Assembly: GCA_015680685.1 (NCBI GenBank)
Contig: MNCI01037513.1
Coordinates: 291,779-314,077, forward strand
Source of the DNA: Gnetum montanum
Lineage: Eukaryota > Streptophyta > Gnetopsida > Gnetales > Gnetaceae
Length of the DNA stretch: 22,299 nt
Direction: 5' to 3'
The notes beneath the pieces were generated by a model. The model had not been told where the DNA came from. It searched no databases and worked only from the letters and a program-made list of their open reading frames with translations. Below are positions 1 through 9,488 of the stretch, piece after piece (the stretch's first letter is position 1; every line of letters begins with the position of its first letter). The position numbers and the translations under genes are program-made.

Positions 1-2
1 AG

Positions 3-1016
3 AACACCACTGGATAATCAGAAAGAACGGTTGAAGAAAATAAGGATAGGAACTCAACTGTCAATCATACGTATCAATGTAATATTTTCCTATACGATCA
101 CCCCAAATATCAATGCCCAATCTTGTCACATTGAAATGAGCATTAGGGAGGAATGTTACATCCAAAGTTTGTACAAAAATACTGTGTTGAACCACAGTGG
201 CAAAAACCTCAGTCATGGGGGAGGCCACCACCAACTAGACCATACCCTTCGTATGTCCCAATGCCCAATGCTTATTATGTTTAACACCCTGTTTCTCCAA
301 CGGGATCAGCATCCTCTACCTCACCTCATCGTTATCATTCTCCCAAGTACTATCCACCCATGTCCTCTCCAACAAGATCACCACCTCATATGCCTTACAC
401 TTCTCCTCAACCTCAATATTCTCATACTTCACCCCCTTCTACATCACCACTAGCTGTACCATAAGGTTTTGCACCAGAACACCAACCCACGAACGTTACT
501 TGTGTTGCTACTATCAATAGCAATGGAGGTCCTCCACAACATCGAAAGCATCCTTTCTTTAGGCATGACCATAGAAAAAGACAGCACTATTTTGAGACCA
601 CTGCATCCACCAACTCAGCACAAGTTCAGCACTGTGATGCATCTTCTCCTTCGAACTCAACACCTCTTGTGACTCTATCCGAGCCACCAAATAATGCTCC
701 AACAACCATGCAGCCCAATCAATATAGCCATGTAGGGAGACATATTGATCCTTGCATACCATCTTATGGTCATGAGTGCCATAGTGGGTCAACTCCTTAT
801 TAATTAACCACATCTTATAACTTGCCCCACTATGTCAACTTTAATCAAGTGTGTGCACCCCAATTTGGATACATTCCAGCCACCACATCAAAAGGCACCA
901 AGTGGTTTGAACATCACTAGACTCTAATATTTCCAACATGCATGGATCCGCATTTTCCATTTATTAATTCTAGCCATGTCCAAAAGTTTAGTTATGGGGG
1001 GTATCCCCCATTCTAA
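3..1016 (+). pseudogene. Relic of a Pro/Ser/Tyr/His-rich coding region
   Basis: One reading frame runs through this kilobase without an apparent frameshift. It is interrupted by stops at 15, 132, 144, 282, 462, 801 and 918 and closes at TAA 1014-1016. That is fewer stops than an AT-rich random frame should have, and the composition is clearly protein-like: runs such as PPPTRPYPSYVPMPNAYY and SPKYYPPMSSPTRSPPHMPY, followed by a His/Arg/Lys stretch (HRKHPFFRHDHRKRQHY). The 5' end lies outside the window or is lost, and the first residues are hydrophilic and acidic. I do not recognise the family. A low-complexity tail of a retrotransposon gag or of a plant nuclear protein are both possible. Most stops fit a C-to-T change in a Gln or Arg codon. 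The + strand ATG-initiated frames at 31-453 and 469-672 overlap it in another phase and look like shadows. Confidence 0.5.
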
Positions 1017-2574
1017 CAACAACAGAATTAATAAATGTTTTTCTCTTCTTTAATTTTACAATTTTTTGTTTTCCAATTTTTCATCTTTCAATTTATTATT
1101 TCTTCTTTTTGTCTTTTTATGAGTAATCTCATCTACGAATAAAACACTTATGTGACTCGTTAGTTGAGGTGTTGTTCTATGCTATCAAGTCTCAGGTGAC
1201 TAATTATTTGAACAACGAGTCCATCACATCCACACAACCATTCTATTAATAAGAGGTTCTACTTTGGGTACAATGATATTCTTGACATCATTAAAACTTA
1301 AAATAATTTTGTGCTCGTTATACCCAGAGTGAAGAAGGATGGACCAAGAGGGAATGACTAGGGTGTGACATCAAGGGGACTTGTGGATTCTCTTTGGTGA
1401 CATCTGTAGGAGTTATCATGTAGCTTGGTTGTACTAAGATCCTTGTAGATCTATTGAAAAATGGGAGTCAGAGTAATCAAAAGACACTCAATCAAGAAAA
1501 CTCAATGCTATTCTAGGGTGTCCCACTGGAAAGACATGCACTCATGCCTGAAGGTAGGTGGCTTCTATGGATTAAGCATTCAAAAAAAAAGAAAAAAAAA
1601 AGAAAAAAAAGAAGAGAGCAAGAAGAGTATGCCAAAGCAATTCCGAATCACTCCTCCCTTGAACAAAATGCCAAGTAATCGTACACCTTGCTGTCATGGT
1701 GCTCTTATAGTTGTCCATCATTGGATGAAGAAATGCAATGTCACTGATTGAAGGAATGGACTTGGTCTTGATTTTGGAGTGACATGTTAATGACACATTA
1801 ATCAATCATGCCCTACACTCAAGATTCATTCTGCCATGGGTCAACTACCTCATGTCCCAATCTCTGTAAACCCTTCTATAAGTCACCTCACCTTGTTGTT
1901 CATGTATTTGTGACTCGTGTCTTGTGTAGCATTGAATTCATACCTTATCATGGTGGTATCTAGATGTGTGTGTTTTGTGGAACTAGTGTGGATTACATTT
2001 AACCCTTCTAGTGCCTATGGACATTTTCAGGTGTGGTTACGTAAGGGCATCATAGGTAGGAACCTACTTTGGGGAGGACCCACTTGCATAACTTTTGTAA
2101 TTTGCCGTCTCTGCACATCTCCACATCATCTTACACTCTTCAAGTATTGCATTAGTCCAATTATCTTTCCCTTTATCATCATTTTAAATTTCAATGTTCT
2201 TATGCACCATAACCCGAAATGCTTAACTTAGTCGTGGGGGAAGGATACGTGTCAAGTCGCACGTAGTAGTTTTTTCAAAATTTGTCATTGCCCAAAGGAT
2301 ATTATCAAGGGTAAGTGACCTCAAAACTACTAAAAATGTTGCCAAATTAATTTTATCCCTTCACCTAGAGCATGAAAATTATTCTTTGGAGTCACCTAAT
2401 CAAATTGGGCCCAATATCAAAACCTTTAGGGGAATTTTCATGAAAATCTCTAATCCTAAATCACACTAAGCAGGAAATGAATATATTAAGGGTAAGGAGT
2501 AAGGTATTAATCTAATTTTATAAATAGCCTTACTAATAATTGGTCCCGTATGATTGCAGATGTTCCCTAAAAGA
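1017..2574. other. AT-rich spacer without a recognisable gene
   Basis: No frame here has a convincing protein composition. It contains a T-rich stretch (about 1040-1115), an A-rich purine tract (about 1578-1625) and a purine run, GTGGGGGAAGGA, near 2233-2245 that resembles an LTR-retrotransposon polypurine tract but is not followed by an identifiable LTR. It is probably eroded transposon DNA. Confidence 0.5.
1578..1625 (+). repeat. A-rich/GAAA simple-sequence tract
   Basis: Runs of A interrupted by single G, then GAAGAGAGCAAGAAGAG. It is low-complexity sequence. The poly-Lys and poly-Phe peptides read from its two strands are artefacts of the tract. Confidence 0.8.
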
Positions 2575-2932
2575 GGGCAACAAGGAGGACCCTCATAGGA
2601 TGCGTCCAAATAGAACATTCATCAAGAACTCCTGTCATTGCACAATCTAGCCAAGCAAAAGGTGGAGAGGTTAGGGCTAGAGCCTATGAAGAGGAACTAT
2701 GACTGTTTGCAGCTTAGTCTGTTGAGGCCAACTAGATGGTTTTGCAACTACTATGTCCATGGGAGGGGCCAACTCCATCAAACATTGGAACATCAGCACG
2801 AATGGCTCATGCTCCTCAGATAGAAGAGGAGAAACTTCAGGTGCTTCTTCAACAATATCAATCTCAGAAGCCTGGAGCATAGGACAAAGGGAAGCAACCA
2901 ATGGAGGAGCCACCGCCACCTGGAACCACATG
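2575..2932 (+). pseudogene. Short degenerate coding relic, family unknown
   Basis: A frame whose codons start at multiples of 3 reads as hydrophilic protein, with segments such as QAKGGEVRARAYEEEL, then EEEKLQVLLQQYQSQKPGA and KGKQPMEEPPPPGTT. It is interrupted by several stops (for example after EEEL and after PGA). The Gln/Glu/Lys/Pro-rich composition resembles the disordered part of a retrotransposon gag, and its position about 170 bp before a polypurine tract and LTR start fits the inside of a retroelement, but no diagnostic motif is present. Small frames on both strands at 2638-2987 are shadows. Confidence 0.3.
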
Positions 2933-3070
2933 AGTTCCAACACAATTTTGTAATTTTGTGTCTATGTCCCAATTTTGTCATATCCACTGTGACATGAATA
3001 AATTTCTAGTCAGTCAATAATCCCATACCTATCCATTGTGCAATCAATTAAGCTTGTTCCTCACTTTCTT

Positions 3071-3107
3071 TGACTCGAGGACGAGTTGTTATTTAGTCAT
3101 GGGGGTA
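3071..3107 (+). promoter_or_regulatory. Polypurine tract and 3' end of a Ty3/gypsy internal region
   Basis: GACTCGAGGACGAG near 3072-3085, then CATGGGGGTA ending at 3107. This pairing of a 'GACTCGAGGACGAG' sequence with a G-run directly before TGATGA is a familiar ending of plant Ty3/gypsy internal regions, where the G-rich tract primes plus-strand DNA synthesis. It fixes the LTR start at 3108. Confidence 0.6.
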
Positions 3108-3119
3108 TGATGAATCGTG

Positions 3120-3330
3120 GTTATCCAGTTGCTGATATCAAACCCCTGATATCGGACCCTTGTTAACCAGGTGCTGATATTGGACCCCTGATATCAGACC
3201 CTTATTAACCAGGTGATGATATTGGACCCCTGTTATGGGACCCTTGTTAACTAGGTGCTAATATCGGACCCCTGTTATTGGACCCTTGTTAACCAGGTGC
3301 TGATATCGGACCCTTGTTATTGGATGAGTC
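3120..3330 (+). repeat. 42-bp tandem repeat, about 4.5 copies, in LTR U3
   Basis: Units start at 3120, 3162, 3204, 3246 and 3288, the last partial and degenerating into shorter pieces up to about 3358. Each unit reads GTTAACCAGGTGCTGATATY followed by GGACCCCTGATATCRGACCC. Each holds two half-repeats of GATATYGGACCC, so the array grew from a smaller unit. Units differ by a few substitutions, mostly transitions. Confidence 0.9.
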
Positions 3331-3474
3331 TCGATATTAGACCCTTGATATTGGACCTACATCAACTAGGCTACGTCAACGTGGCCCTGTCGATGTTACT
3401 GCATTGACGTGGCCCCATCAACACATCCGTTCATGCGTTAACATGGCCTCGTTAACATAGTGTCTATCTCTAGC

Positions 3475-3482
3475 TATAAATA
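3475..3482 (+). promoter_or_regulatory. TATA box of the LTR promoter
   Basis: TATAAATA in the context TAGCTATAAATAAG, downstream of the tandem repeat. The - strand relative has the same octamer at 12098-12105 at the matching place, so it is conserved within the family. Confidence 0.7.
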
Positions 3483-3653
3483 AGTGCACACCCATCACAC
3501 TTAGGCATCTTTTAGTTAGTTGTAGCGAAGCTCTTATAGTTTGTTTCCGCAAGAGTTAGACTATTTTCCCAAGTGCATGCCTGCAGTGTGATGCTTGTAA
3601 TTGTACAGAACCTTTATTCGAGTGCGATGTACTTGGATGCGCACATGACCAAA

Positions 3654-3659
3654 AATAAA
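3654..3659 (+). terminator. LTR polyadenylation signal AATAAA
   Basis: AATAAA lies about 175 bp after the TATA box and about 40 bp after a conserved CTTTATTCGAG block. The - strand LTR has AATAAA at nearly the same distance from the same block. It would define the R/U5 border. Confidence 0.55.
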
Positions 3660-3954
3660 GATTGAGATTACTTCATCATTGTAGCATTCACTTAATTTTA
3701 ATTATTTAATTGTTATTTTTATTTATTATTTTCTTAGTTAATATTTCTTTACCATCATTTACTATTCTAGTTGTTAAATGCGAAATGAGTACAACTTAAT
3801 CACAAACATTGAAGTGTAACTACTTTTTACCCAATAGCGTATCTAGGAGCGCTCAAGTAATATATGCTTGGTAAGCCTAGAAGTAGTACACGAGGTCCAA
3901 GATGTGTATGGATGATTAAGGACATATGCTCATCGCACTTAGGCTAGCTTAGAT

Positions 3955-3975
3955 TCTCTCTCTCTCTCTCCTCTA
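3955..3975 (+). repeat. (TC)n microsatellite in U5
   Basis: Eight TC units followed by CTCT. A (GA)n tract lies at the equivalent place in the - strand relative (11747-11777), so the tract is probably ancestral to the LTR family. Confidence 0.9.
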
Positions 3976-4247
3976 TAGTCCAATTAAAGTTATTTTCCAT
4001 TTCCTCCAAGAGTAACACTAGTTTAGAACCACATCATACACCTCACTCTAGACTAAACCATACGTGATAAAGCAAATACTAGTCCAGATGGGAAGATAGC
4101 GAATTGCAATCAATGAGTAACTATCTAGATACTACAACTAGCCCATCTGCGGAGTTCGACTAAATCATGTGTGAAATGCTCATATTTGTATGGTTGAGTG
4201 TAGGGGTACCTCGCCACTCATCAGTTGGTATTCTCAAATACCATCTA

Positions 4248-4260
4248 TGGTATCATCTCC
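4248..4260 (+). promoter_or_regulatory. Possible primer binding site after the LTR
   Basis: TGGTATCATCTCC resembles the common plant primer site TGGTATCAGAGC, complementary to initiator tRNA-Met, for its first eight bases only, and it lies 24 bp beyond the proposed LTR end instead of the usual few. Weak support. Confidence 0.25.
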
Positions 4261-5159
4261 CTACTAACAACTATCGATTATTTAGCTTCTAAGAAGTTTC
4301 TTGGTTTGTAATTGATATTGCCTACTTAGCATGATCATCCCTACCACCTTTCCTTTGCGATTTTTCCCGTTTGTCCCACCTTCCACATAGATGCAAATGT
4401 TACCTACTACAACAATAAAAGTTTAGCTGTAATTTCCGTTCCCTACACAATTTTAAATCACATGATCCATTTATGGCTAATTTGCAAATGATACACAAAA
4501 TAAATGAAAGTTGCAGGAAATCTGCACTGTTCATCTTCATTATGAATGGAGGCATGCTTGGACAATTTTGGCATGGTAGACATGCTAGAAATTATAATGG
4601 AAAATTGCAATGAATCTTCTAAAGCCTCCTCTACAACTCCAACGAAAATGGTGGCGATGCAAGTAGTTGCGAGGTGGCTTCTCATATGCAATGCAATGGG
4701 TAGAGGACATTTCTGCTAGCTAGTGCTGTTGCGGATGGCTACAAGACAAGTTCCAAAGAAAATAGAACATGAGATGGCATTGTAGTTTTTATTCTCCCAT
4801 GAAAACAGAAGTTCCTATTTCTGATAGAGTTCTCTCTCAGTGCTACATATTTTTGCAATAGCACGTTTCTCCTACACCAACTCTGTGCAGCTGCCCAATG
4901 AGTAGCAACTAGGGCATGATACCCTATTATTTATACAACTTCACATTTATGCAGCCATTACTTGCACGTGGGTGGTGGGAGCTGCATGTTTCTTTGCCAT
5001 GTGATTGGTGGTGTCTGTTGCTGTTTCTACACATGATCGGTGGATGTTACAATGGACGTTATGCGTGGGTGGTGGCAGTGGATGTTATAATGGACATTAT
5101 GTGTGGATAGTAATTGCCATGGTCATCACGCATAGATGGTGGCTCCTCATGTGCCAAAA
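4261..5159. other. Spacer without a recognisable gene
   Basis: Short frames on both strands lack conserved motifs. The only structure I see is a diverged direct duplication of 38 bp (copies at 5040 and 5078, both GTGGATGTTAYAATGGAC...). This may be the start of the LTR of TE-A, whose 5' border I cannot place. Confidence 0.4.
5040..5115 (+). repeat. Two-copy 38-bp tandem duplication
   Basis: Copies at 5040-5077 and 5078-5115 share GTGGATGTTAYAATGGACRTTATG. Differences are mostly C/T or G/A. A further GGTGG-rich flank makes both sides look similar. Confidence 0.6.
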
Positions 5160-5799
5160 TAGTCCTTATAAATTTCTTGGTAAGGAAAGAGGATAGACAA
5201 GAAGCAAAAAGCTAGCTACAGTGGTGGGATTTTCTCCAAGTGGAGTCATGATGGAAAATTCCAANTAGAGCAGTAGGTAGATTCAACGGTCAAGGGTTGT
5301 AAGCTCGTTAGAAGAGGTGTGCTTCTTACAAGCATTGGTAGGCAAGGCTACACCAAAAGTCATTCTAGTTATGCTCTATTTGAGCTAAGTCATCATTTCA
5401 TTTTTTTCATTTTATATTTCTATAATTGAATTGTGGTCTCTGTGCTCTAGATTAAACATAGAACCCATTTTACTTCAAAACTTAGATTAATCTTGTCCAA
5501 GCTGTCAGTTATTTCCTACTTTAATTTCATGTTTTATTGATGGACAAGTTTTATTGTTAAAAATTTTAAAAGCAAACGGTTCTCTTTAGGTCAAAATTAT
5601 CTTGAACTACCTTTTATATTTCCTTATTAAAATCGTTTATCTTACCAACATCTTATATGTCACAAAATGTCACATTTCCCTACCAACTAAGTCTATTCCT
5701 GGGTTCCCATACCCATATAGGAGGTGCCCTAGGCAATAATCTCCCTAAATAAGTATTTTGAGTATTAATGTGTCCAAAATTTACACATCAACACCTTTT

Positions 5800-5814
5800 T
5801 GGGGCTAGAAGGAG
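5800..5814 (+). promoter_or_regulatory. Primer-site-like sequence, copy 1
   Basis: TGGGGCTAGAAGGAG preceded by TCAACACCTTTT and followed by TGCTTGTTTC. Its place just after a CA-ending segment and about 800 bp before gag suits a tRNA primer binding site. The priming tRNA is not identified. Confidence 0.4.
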
Positions 5815-5987
5815 TGCTTGTTTCGTTTCCTATTCTTGTTTCAATTTCAAAACTTGTTTCTATTGACTTTTTCTGCTAAAAATTCTTGTTTTTTTTGGTC
5901 CTTCGAAATTTATGTTCCTATTTATAGTTTTCAAAAAATCCTAAAATATTTCTGCTTCATTTTCATTTCTGTTACTCAACATCTTTT

Positions 5988-6002
5988 TGGTGCTAGAAGG
6001 AG
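5988..6002 (+). repeat. Primer-site-like sequence, copy 2 (188-bp direct duplication)
   Basis: TGGTGCTAGAAGGAG with flanks TCAACATCTTTT and GGCTTGTTTC nearly identical to those at 5800. The two blocks are 188 bp apart, so the LTR end/leader junction has been duplicated. Confidence 0.6.
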
Positions 6003-6619
6003 GGCTTGTTTCATTACCTGTTCATGATTTTGTCTTTATTCCATTTCCTATCCATGATATTGTCTTATTTCCTTTTTCTTGTTTCGTTTCTATTTCAAAA
6101 ATTCGGTTTGCCTTGTTTTAGCTTCCTTGAAATTTACTTTCCCATTTCTGTTGTTGTCTATTTTACTATTGCCTACTAAAATTTCCTATTTTTGGTTCTT
6201 GGAAATTGCTATTTATATTTATAGTTTCTAAAATCTCTATTCTTGTTTACAATTGTTGCAGAGTTCTATTTATTTTAGTTTTCAATTTTATATATCACAA
6301 TTTTAGTTTTTCTTTTATTACAATTTTAGTTTTTTTCTTTTTTTAAAAAAATAGTATATATAAAATAAAAATTAAAAAAATAATATGTAAATATTTTTTT
6401 GTTATCTTCAATATTTATAGTTTGGTAGTAATTTTTACTGTTTATTAGCATTTTACATTTCTTGTTATTTTTCATTTTATGAGCTAGCCTCTCCATAAAA
6501 CAACTTAATAAAGAGCTTTTACTCTCGCCTTTAATTGACCAACTACCCATCATTGCACTTTAAGAAAATAACGAGCTTCACGATTTCGAAGTTCTATCCC
6601 TAGAAGAATTTGAACTAGG

Positions 6620-8650
6620 ATGGTAGCTAATCAACTCCCAACTTCCTTAGTGAGCAACCCTTTTAACTTCACAAGCTATCATGATATTCTGAAATCCCTT
6701 CAAAAGATAAATTTGTTCTTTGATCCCACAACCCCTACTAGTGATGCCCACCAACATATACAATGTTTTGAAACTTAACTAGGCATTCATAACATTATCC
6801 AAAATGACATAGCATGTAGGGTCTTTGTGACAACTTTCAGGAGCAAAGCCACACAATGGTTTTTTATGCTCCCTAATGCCTCTATCAACTCATGGCAAGA
6901 GTTTAAAGATAAGTTTCTACTTCAATTCAATAACTTCACTAGCCCTACCTTAGCATCAAGTAATTTCATAAGCCTAAGAAAACTAACTGGGGAAAACGTC
7001 CATGATTACAATGTAAGATTCCTCCATCAACTTGCTTCTGTGCCGAATGAGATGCGTCCAACACCTAATGGTATCCTTAATTTCTACCTCTCTACCATTG
7101 ATCCATTTTTTGCTTATGCCATTAAATCTGATCTCAACATAATGAAAATACAAGAAGCAATGGCTAAAGCTATTGAGTTAGAACAAATTACCTTAATGAT
7201 TAGCATTCAAACTCAATTTGACATGATGAATGTTAACAATCTTATACAGTGTAACCCTTTACCATCATAAGTTTTTCCAATGAATAATACTTTGTTCGAA
7301 ACTTCCACTCTGCTTCAAATTACTCAACCTACAAGTAGCTGTTTTCAAGGTCCCACATCCTCTTCATTTTTATTGCCAAATATCAATTTAAGTAACGATT
7401 AGTCAAAAGGTTTGATCCAATCCATCATAAATCCAAATGAAATATCTAATCCTAATGCATCTACTTGTTAAATAGAAAGCCAAATGACACAATTATTAAC
7501 TTCACTTCAAAAGCTTTCCAATGAAGTAGTTGAACTAAAGTGAAATAACAATAAAGCCCCTATACAATCTGAAAAATCAAGCACATCAATCAATGATGAT
7601 TATTGTCATCTTCATAACACTAGGTAACATTTTGAGAATACTTGTCCTCAATTTTTATCATTATATGGTGATAATGCCCAAAGTCAAAAAAATGGGAAAA
7701 CCTTAACTATGGTTTTGAACATACCTTGTAAAATAGAAAATGAAGAAGTTTTCTCATTTGAACAATTCATGGTAAGTGATCCCAACCCACATAACACTTA
7801 TTATCACAGAGTTAGTGATGTTATGAACACTCCTCAACAACAAACTAGGAATAACTATTATACCCCTCCCAAAAAACGAATCCCTAACCAAAATAACACA
7901 AATAATCAAGTTGGACCTTCTCAAGTGAATTTTCCAAAAAAACCAAACTCACCTTCTATACTTAGGAGAAGTCCTTCTCAAGTTAAAGTGAAAGATGAAC
8001 ATAAAGCTTATGACCTAGTTGAAGATTTGAAAAGAGTTAAAGTCAATATTTCAATGTATGATCTTCTACATTTTAATGAAATGAAAGATGTGATTCAAAA
8101 AATATTTCATGCACCTAAAACCAATAAAGAAAAATCTCCAATAATTGAAAGACAAGTTCATTTTTCAGAAAGACCTAATGCTTTATTCATACAAAACTCA
8201 AGCAATTTTATGCCTAATAAGAAAGATCAATTATCTTTCTTAACAACTTTGGTCATTTTGAGAAAGAATGTTCACAATTGTTTAATGGATTCTAGTGTAG
8301 TTGTTAGTGTCATGCCACTTGAGGTATGTAAAACATTAGGAGCACAAATGCTACCAAGAGTAAGAAGTGTGATACAACTTGATGGATCTAATGTACCCAT
8401 GGTAGGATCATTAAAGGGAGTAATAGTATAACTTAAACAACACCCTACTTTTACATGTTATACAGATATTTTAGAAGTTGATATGTCATCCACTTATGGT
8501 GTGCTTCTATCTAGGACTTTCGAAGCCAAGTTTGGGTGCTTCTTTAGGTCAAATTTCTCAGAATTAATAATTCTTATTAAAGGAAAATTTGAATATATGG
8601 TTATACCAAGAGAACCTTTTTATAAACAAGTGGTAACATCTTTTAATTAG
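6620..8650 (+). pseudogene. gag-pro: TE-A gag-protease relic (Ty3/gypsy)
   Basis: A single frame from ATG 6620 stays in phase for about 676 codons, broken by stops at 6776, 7268, 7400, 7469, 7541, 7625, 8429 and 8648. The capsid-like part (about 6700-7230) has the plant retrotransposon gag pattern: FRSKATQWFFMLP, SWQEFKDKFLLQF, then FISLRKLTGENVHDYNVRF. A zinc-knuckle remnant at 7604-7645 has spacing C-x2-H-x4-H-x4-C, with His in place of the second Cys. The aspartic protease begins near 8220: NVHNCLMDSS at the catalytic site (8288-8296) has Ser where the family has Gly (D-S/T-G), then VVVSVMPLEVCKTLG. After the stop at 8429 the frame still reads DMSSTYGVLLSRTF, a conserved protease flank. 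Gag would coat the particle RNA and the protease would mature the polyprotein. This copy can make neither. Confidence 0.85.
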
Positions 8651-8938
8651 CAAAATTAATCTTTGTAAAATCAAAATACTAATCTTTGTGTTGGAATTAT
8701 TGAAGTTGGACTTGGCAAACATGTTATAAATGACCATGTGAGTGAAATTACAAAAATAAATATTTTTTCTCATATAAATTCCACCCAACACTATCAAAAT
8801 TTTAGAGAATGTGGAGAAATTTATGAAGATGCCTTGCCTTATCATCAACATGATGGAAAAAGATTTCTTTTGGATGACTCGCCACAATTAGGAGATGACA
8901 AAGATATAAATGAGATCGCAACCATTAAAACATTATAA
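8651..8938 (+). pseudogene. TE-A linker downstream of protease
   Basis: Same frame as gag-protease. After two more stops (8657, 8666) it is open for 89 codons to TAA 8936-8938, with an acidic, hydrophilic peptide (for example LLDDSPQLGDDKDINEIATI). In Tat/Athila-like elements a poorly conserved linker joins protease and reverse transcriptase, and that is the simplest reading. No catalytic motif is visible. The - strand frame at 8564-8887 is a shadow. Confidence 0.5.
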
Positions 8939-9250
8939 GGTGTGCCAAATTTTGATGACATATCCATTTAACATATTTCTAGAGAAGAAAATTATGTTCT
9001 TGATGCATTAGCTCAAATGGCCACTACTTTAGATGTCCCTTTTAGACATAGTTCTTGGGATTTTGAAATAATTATTGAAAAGGTTAACTCCTATTCTATT
9101 CCAGATAATATCTTTTCTTTCCAAGTTTTGATGATGATAATCATATTCATGTATTTTTATTTTCCAATAGTGAATTTAGTAATTAATGTTTTTAGTCTCT
9201 TAAATTAATGAAGAAGTTATGTTAGAGAATGTCATGTTTTTCAAATAAGA
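8939..9250 (+). pseudogene. TE-A RNase H C-terminal fragment
   Basis: The phrase HISREENYVLDALAQMAT matches the end of the retrotransposon RNase H region, where H-I-x-R-x-x-N-x-x-x-D-A-L-A is characteristic. It is followed by SWDFEI and SIPDNIFSFQV, the usual start of the spacer leading to integrase. The first part is in the gag frame. At about 9125 the frame slips by one base to DDDNHIHVF and then meets several stops. The upstream RNase H catalytic residues are missing. It lies before the RT start (9271), the reverse of the normal order. Confidence 0.6.
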
Positions 9251-9270
9251 TCTCTCCTAAAATAGGAACT

Positions 9271-9486
9271 AGATAAGTTTTATTTGATGACTTACAAAAA
9301 ATTAGACCTATTAGACCTAAGATTAAAACTTGGATGAAAGAAGAAATGGATAAACTTTTAGAATCTAAAAGTATTTATTTTGTGAAACATTCAAGTTAGA
9401 CATCAAATTTAGTGCATGTTAGAAAATGATTATGTATTGATTTTTGTAACCTTAATCATCAACAAATTGTTAAAAAAGATGGCTTG
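9271..9486 (+). pseudogene. TE-A reverse transcriptase N-terminal fragment
   Basis: In the frame whose codons start at 9271 the peptide reads LFDDLQKIRPIRPKIKTWMK, then EEMDKLLESKSIYFVKHSS, a stop, TSNLVHVRK, a stop and LCIDFCNLNHQ. This is the start of a Ty3/gypsy RT: the K/R-rich lead-in, the 'EE..KLL...I..V..S.W.SN.V.V.K' block and the 'R.C.DFR.LN' motif. The stop after KHSS stands where family members have Trp. Everything beyond, including the catalytic Y-x-D-D, RNase H and most of integrase, is gone. The frame jumps near 9487 to the integrase end. Confidence 0.75.
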
Positions 9487-9488
9487 AC

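Larger units (their letters stand above)
3108..4223 (+). mobile_element. LTR of a Ty3/gypsy-type retrotransposon
   Basis: Starts TGATG right after a polypurine tract and is proposed to end in CATCA (4219-4223), giving 5-bp terminal inverted repeats and a length of about 1.1 kb. U3 (to about 3500) holds a 42-bp tandem repeat, several GTTAACGTGGCC-like words near 3375-3460 and a TATA box. Transcription would start near 3505-3515. A poly(A) signal lies at 3654, followed by a long AT-rich U5 with a (CT)n tract. A diverged relative on the - strand (about 11690-12190) shares the order TATA, a TAGCGAA-CTCTT block, TATTTTCC-AAGTGC, CTTTATTCGAG, AATAAA and (CT)n, which independently supports the call. 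The 3' limit is the uncertain part. Confidence 0.65.
5160..6619 (+). mobile_element. TE-A probable 5' LTR remainder and 5' untranslated leader
   Basis: A TATA-like TATAAAT sits at 5167-5173. Further on, ...CACATCA is followed by CACCTTTTTGGGGCTAGAAGGAG, the arrangement of an LTR end plus primer site. From there to the gag start at 6620 the + strand is T-rich and pyrimidine-biased, with repeated TTGTTTCGTTTCTATTTC-like words. The LTR 5' border was not found, and no second copy of this LTR is visible before the gap at 10537. A single N lies at 5265. Confidence 0.45.

Noticed and set aside
1461-1805. Frames with poly-Lys (+) and poly-Phe (-) runs
   Set aside because: Both come from the A-rich tract at 1578-1625. 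The flanks are not protein-like.
2228-2250. GTGGGGGAAGGA as a second polypurine tract with an LTR after it
   Set aside because: No TG...CA-bounded LTR, TATA box or repeat could be identified downstream.
6326-6553. 75-codon - strand frame
   Set aside because: Low-complexity AT-rich leader sequence giving Lys/Asn/Phe runs.
8564-8887. 107-codon - strand frame
   Set aside because: It overlaps the TE-A linker, which is in phase with gag-protease. The - strand peptide is Phe/Ile/Asn-rich, as expected of reversed AT-rich coding sequence.
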